DNA from: Rhizobium leguminosarum
GTDB lineage: Bacteria > Pseudomonadota > Alphaproteobacteria > Rhizobiales > Rhizobiaceae
Assembly: GCF_017876795.1 (NCBI RefSeq)
Contig: NZ_JAGIOR010000007.1
Location: 1-64,000 of the forward strand
DNA: 64,000 bases
Reading direction: 5' to 3'
Shown: positions 60,499-64,000 of the stretch, piece after piece
Position numbering within the stretch: position 1 is the first letter of the stretch
How the letters are laid out: each line of letters starts with the position of its first letter
Translations under genes and position numbers: made by a program
The notes under the pieces: model-generated
What the model saw: the letters and a program-made list of their open reading frames with translations, nothing else
Database searches by the model: none
Told to the model about the DNA's origin: nothing

Positions 60499-63402
60499 GT
60501 GGGCGATGTCCTTGATCACGATGAGGTGGAACGTTTTCCCGACAGCACTTCGTTAAGGCGCAGTGGTCCCACCTGGTTTCTCGCGACGGTCGCTCTTGTC
60601 GCAAGCTTCGCGTCGTCGGCCTATGCGGACACCTCGTCGACGTCCTGGCCACAGACGCAAAGCGACATCCAGGCCGACTCCAACGTCCATTTCGGCACGC
60701 TTGCCAACGGCATGCGGTTTGCGATCATGCGCAATGCCACGCCGCCCGGGCAGGCCGCGATCCGCTTTCGCATCGGCTCCGGTTCGCTCGACGAACACGA
60801 CGACCAGCAGGGCCTGGCGCATTTTCTAGAGCACATGGCCTTCAAGGGTTCGACGCATGTCCCCGAAGGGGAGATGATCCGCATCCTGCAGCGCAAGGGC
60901 TTGGCCTTTGGGCCTGATACCAACGCCTATACCGGTTATGATGAGACCGTCTATATGCTCGATTTGCCCGAGGTCGATGCTGACACGGTCTCGACGGGCC
61001 TGAAGCTGATGCGCGAGACGGCGAGCGAGCTGACCCTCGATGCCAGCGCCTTCGATCGCGAACGCGGCGTCATCCTGTCGGAGGAGCGGTTGCGCGACAC
61101 GCCGCAATATCGCGCAGGGCTCGAAATCATGAATTCGCGGCTCGCCGGCAAGCGCGCGACCATCGGCAAAACCGACATTATCAGCAATGCGCCGGTAGAC
61201 CTCGTCCGTGATTATTACCGGGCCAATTACCGGCCTGATCGGGCAACGCTGGTGGTGGTGGGCGATATCGATCCCGCAGCCATGGAACTTGAAATCCGGC
61301 AGCGCTTCGGCGACTGGAAGGCCGCGGTTCCGACGCCTGCAAAACCGGATCCCGGCACATTGGAGACGAAAGGCGAAAGCGCCGACGTCCTCGTCGTTCC
61401 CGGCGGCATGACCAATGTGCAGATCGCCTGGACGCGTCCTTATGATGCCGCGCCTGACACATTTGCCAAGCGCCGCACGCAGCTTATCGAGGATCTCGGC
61501 CTGTTGGTGCTTAAACGTCGGGTGAGCACTATTGCCAGCAAGGCGGATGCCCCTTTCATCAGTGCGGACGTCGGCTTCGAGGATCTCCTCAATTCCGCCC
61601 ATGTCGTCCTGATCGCGGCGAATTCCGAGCCGGATAAATGGCAGGCGGCGCTCGCGGCCATCGACCAGGAACAGCGACGTATCGAGGAGTTCGGCGTTGC
61701 GCAGGCTGAACTCGATCGTGAAATCCTCGAATATCGCTCGTTCCTCCAGGCTGCCGCCGCCGGAGCCGCGACGCGCACGACCACCGACATCGCTTCCATG
61801 CTGGCCAGCAGCGTCGATGACAATCAGGTCTTCACGTCGCCCGCCGAAGACCTTTCGCTGTTCGAGACGATCACGAAGGCCGTCACGGCAGCCGAGGTCA
61901 ATCAGGCGCTGCGGCATGCCTTCTCCGGCAACGGTCCGCAGGTCGTGCTGCAGACGGCCCAATCACCTGAGGGCGGAGCCGACGCGGTTCGGCAGGTCTA
62001 CGATGCGTCAAATGCGGTTGCCGTCTCGGCACCATCCGCTGCAACTGACGTCGCCTGGCCCTACACCCATTTCGGCGAGCCGGGCGCCGTGGTCGAACGC
62101 CGCGCCGTCGACGATCTCGGCGTGACCATGGTGCGCTTTTCCAATGGCGTCCGCCTTACGGTCAAGCCGACCAAGCTGCGCGCCAACCAAGTGCTGGTGC
62201 GCGAAGATATCGGCCGCGGCCGGCTGGACCTGCCGCAGGACCGTCCCGCCCTGATCTGGGCGTCTCCGGCCGTCGTGCAGTCCGGCGTGAAGGCCATGGA
62301 CTACCAGGATATCGAGAACGCGCTGACGGCCAACATCGTCAGAATCAACTTCTCGGTCGGCGACAGTTCCTTCGGGTTCGACGGTCGTACACGGACTGAA
62401 GATCTTGCGACGCAATTGCAATTGATGACGGCATACACCGCCGATCCCGCCTATCGCCCCGAGGCCTTCAAGCGGGTGCAGCAGGCCTATTTGAGCGGCC
62501 TCGATCAGTATCAGGCGACCCCCGGCGGCGTTGTCAGTCGCGATTTCGGAGGTCTCGTGCATTCCGGCGATCCGCGCTGGACCTTCCCCGATCGCGCTGA
62601 GTTGTCCGCCGCCAAGCCGGACGATTTCGAGGCGGTGTTCCGGCCTATGGTTTCCAACGGCCCGATCGACATCACCATCGTCGGCGACGTAACAGTGGAT
62701 GACGCTATCCGGATGACGGCTGAAACCTTTGGCGCTTTACCGCCGCGCCCGGAGGCGGCCTTGAGCAACGATCGGGACGACGTGCGCTTTCCGGCGACGA
62801 CCGAGAAGCCCGTCTTGCAGACCCATAACGGCAGGGCGGATAACGCCGCCGCCGCGGTAGGAGCTTCCATCGGCGATTTGCTCTCCGATCTGCCGCGATC
62901 CTTCACCGCCAATATCGCCACCCAGATTTTCCAGAACAGGCTGTTCGACCAGTTTCGTATTGCGGAAGGAGCAAGCTATGTCCTGGAGGGTGACGCGAAC
63001 CTCTCACGGGAAATCCCGGGCTACGGCTACGCATATTTCTACGTCGAGACCGACCCGGCAAAGGTTGCGCGCTTTTACGCCCTTGTCGACGAGACCGCCA
63101 ATGATCTGCGGTCGCATGACGTCTCCGAAGACGAGCTCGCGCGCGCCCGGGAACCGATCATCGAGACACTGAAGCATCAGCGGCAGAGCAACGAATATTG
63201 GATTGAATATCTGCGCGGCGCGCAGACGGATGCGCGTCGTTTAGAGCGGATACGCGACAGTCTCAGCGGCTACGACAAGGTCACCGTCGAGGATATCCGC
63301 GCGTTTGCCGGGACCTATTTCAGCCCGGAAAAATTCTGGAAATTCGAGGTGCTGCCGGCGACGGGAGGTGAATTCGCCACGGAAAAATCGAAAGTCCCTT
63401 GA
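60499..63402 (+). CDS. M16-family zinc metallopeptidase, exported
   Basis: 967 residues from GTG 60499. An N-terminal signal peptide (TWFLATVALVASFASSAYAD) about 25-44 suggests periplasmic location. Inverted zinc motif HFLEH (H108, E111, H112) in GLAHFLEHMAFKGS, with the third ligand in GVILSEERLRD. Two M16 halves follow (DYYRANYRPDRATLVVVGDI; second half VRFSNGVRLTVKPT ... ASYVLEGDANLSREIP). Similar to pitrilysin-type processing peptidases. The partial IS66 ends 77 bp upstream, so the native promoter may be lost. Confidence 0.93.
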   Translation: MGDVLDHDEVERFPDSTSLRRSGPTWFLATVALVASFASSAYADTSSTSWPQTQSDIQADSNVHFGTLANGMRFAIMRNATPPGQAAIRFRIGSGSLDEHDDQQGLAHFLEHMAFKGSTHVPEGEMIRILQRKGLAFGPDTNAYTGYDETVYMLDLPEVDADTVSTGLKLMRETASELTLDASAFDRERGVILSEERLRDTPQYRAGLEIMNSRLAGKRATIGKTDIISNAPVDLVRDYYRANYRPDRATLVVVGDIDPAAMELEIRQRFGDWKAAVPTPAKPDPGTLETKGESADVLVVPGGMTNVQIAWTRPYDAAPDTFAKRRTQLIEDLGLLVLKRRVSTIASKADAPFISADVGFEDLLNSAHVVLIAANSEPDKWQAALAAIDQEQRRIEEFGVAQAELDREILEYRSFLQAAAAGAATRTTTDIASMLASSVDDNQVFTSPAEDLSLFETITKAVTAAEVNQALRHAFSGNGPQVVLQTAQSPEGGADAVRQVYDASNAVAVSAPSAATDVAWPYTHFGEPGAVVERRAVDDLGVTMVRFSNGVRLTVKPTKLRANQVLVREDIGRGRLDLPQDRPALIWASPAVVQSGVKAMDYQDIENALTANIVRINFSVGDSSFGFDGRTRTEDLATQLQLMTAYTADPAYRPEAFKRVQQAYLSGLDQYQATPGGVVSRDFGGLVHSGDPRWTFPDRAELSAAKPDDFEAVFRPMVSNGPIDITIVGDVTVDDAIRMTAETFGALPPRPEAALSNDRDDVRFPATTEKPVLQTHNGRADNAAAAVGASIGDLLSDLPRSFTANIATQIFQNRLFDQFRIAEGASYVLEGDANLSREIPGYGYAYFYVETDPAKVARFYALVDETANDLRSHDVSEDELARAREPIIETLKHQRQSNEYWIEYLRGAQTDARRLERIRDSLSGYDKVTVEDIRAFAGTYFSPEKFWKFEVLPATGGEFATEKSKVP

Positions 63403-63646
63403 CGTTTCCGACGGAAAATGTTCTATGACGGTCTATCGTCAACAAGGCGCTAAAAAGGCATCAGGACATACAAATGCATATTTATGGATACATTGCCTAC
63501 ACAGGGATGCGGCGCATATCTAGCCCGCTCCGGGGTACAGCATCTCGGGAAGGGGTCTGGCGGAGAAAAGCTGCCAGACTTTTGCAATGCGCGTGACACC
63601 GTTCAGCATCCGAGCTCAAGCGAAAACGAACTTAAGGAGTAAAACC

Positions 63647-64000
63647 ATGGCAATAGAAACGGTCAATCCCGCCAATTTCGAGCGTGAACTTCTGCATTCC
63701 GTAACGCCTGTCCTCGTCTTTGTCTGGGGCAAAGGGTGCCCCCCGTGCGAGAGGATGGAGGCAATCCTTGAAGAGCTTCCCGTCGCGCTGAAAGACAAGG
63801 TCAGGGTCGTCAAGGTGAATTGGGGTGAAAACCCGCGCCTCACAAAACAGCACGGGATCCAGGGCACTCCGGCGCTGTTGATCTCCAAGGACGGCAACGT
63901 CACTCCGGTGCTGGGGCTGTTCAACGGCAAGATCATCAAGGGGTTTGTTGACGAAGAGCCGGAGACCGATTTCGATAGCAAGACCGAAATCCTGAACTGG
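63647..64000 (+). CDS. Thioredoxin-like protein (cut by the window end)
   Basis: At least 118 residues, no stop before the window edge; AAGGAG 8 nt before ATG. Thioredoxin fold: ELLHSVTPVLVFVWGKGCPP with the active site CPPC (31-34, instead of CGPC), VRVVKVNWGENPRLTKQHGI, and cis-Pro in QGTPALLISK. No signal peptide. Reduces disulphides or works as an oxidoreductase of unknown partner. Confidence 0.85.
   Translation, partial: MAIETVNPANFERELLHSVTPVLVFVWGKGCPPCERMEAILEELPVALKDKVRVVKVNWGENPRLTKQHGIQGTPALLISKDGNVTPVLGLFNGKIIKGFVDEEPETDFDSKTEILNW

Noticed and set aside
1..64000. Search for tRNA, rRNA and CRISPR arrays
   Set aside because: No cloverleaf with CCA-proximal conserved T-loop, no rRNA core sequence and no regularly spaced identical repeats were seen by reading; a tRNAscan or CRISPR finder run would confirm.

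Overview
The window looks like part of a large accessory replicon (plasmid or megaplasmid) of a member of the Rhizobiaceae (Rhizobium/Sinorhizobium/Agrobacterium type). The main evidence is a complete repABC replication/partition operon with its antisense RNA and two parS-like sites, a pair of SyrB-like regulators, and many insertion sequences and IS remnants. The base composition is GC-rich, with a few AT-rich intergenic islands.

Layout. 0-8 kb: an exported chorismate-lyase-like protein, an AT-rich island with two coupled small ORFs, an IS5/IS903-group element, an IS3 remnant, the 5' part of a group II intron whose truncated reverse-transcriptase ORF runs in frame into an HD-GYP phosphodiesterase gene, a PAS-GGDEF protein, and an IS5/IS1031-group element with clean TTA flanks. 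8-11 kb: a decayed stretch of plasmid backbone (WGR protein, TumE/TumA toxin-antitoxin, DUF3846-like and DUF736-like remnants), each with a single lesion, followed by IS21 and IS6 fragments. 10.8-14 kb: remains of a salicylyl-CoA/gentisate-type catabolic cluster (broken FAH hydrolase, monooxygenase-ligase fusion, hotdog thioesterase stub). 14.5-22.3 kb: a chemoreceptor, a gabD truncated at the tip of a second IS903-group element, and a serine recombinase between two tyrosine-recombinase remnants. 22.5-24.1 kb: a small RNA with three hairpins that each expose a CCTCCTCCC anti-Shine-Dalgarno loop, a cold-shock protein and a NYN-LOTUS protein.

24.2-28.2 kb is repABC. 28.2-31.4 kb holds a duplicated 3' scrap of the giant helicase-methylase, a DUF4143 ATPase and the SyrB-like pair. 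32.5-49.6 kb is a long, mostly same-strand island of plasmid-housekeeping genes: DUF3991/Toprim protein, DUF1419 protein, a 1696-residue adenine-methylase/helicase resembling the phage P1 DarB type of antirestriction protein, a 585-residue ParB-like protein, DUF7007-like and DUF7673-like proteins, several unnamed conserved proteins, ArdC antirestriction protein, DUF2958 and DUF736 proteins. A divergent MqsR/MqsA toxin-antitoxin pair with a perfect operator palindrome sits inside it. I read this island as a plasmid establishment, antirestriction and maintenance module; that is inference.

49.8-60.4 kb is again rich in mobile DNA: an IS5/IS1031-group element split by a complete IS66 element, two IS110-family elements, WGR-domain proteins, small ORFs, a membrane-anchored SNase-like nuclease, a 3' remnant of traG and a partial IS66 copy. 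The window ends with a secreted M16 metallopeptidase and a thioredoxin-like protein cut by the window edge. No rRNA, tRNA or CRISPR array was seen.
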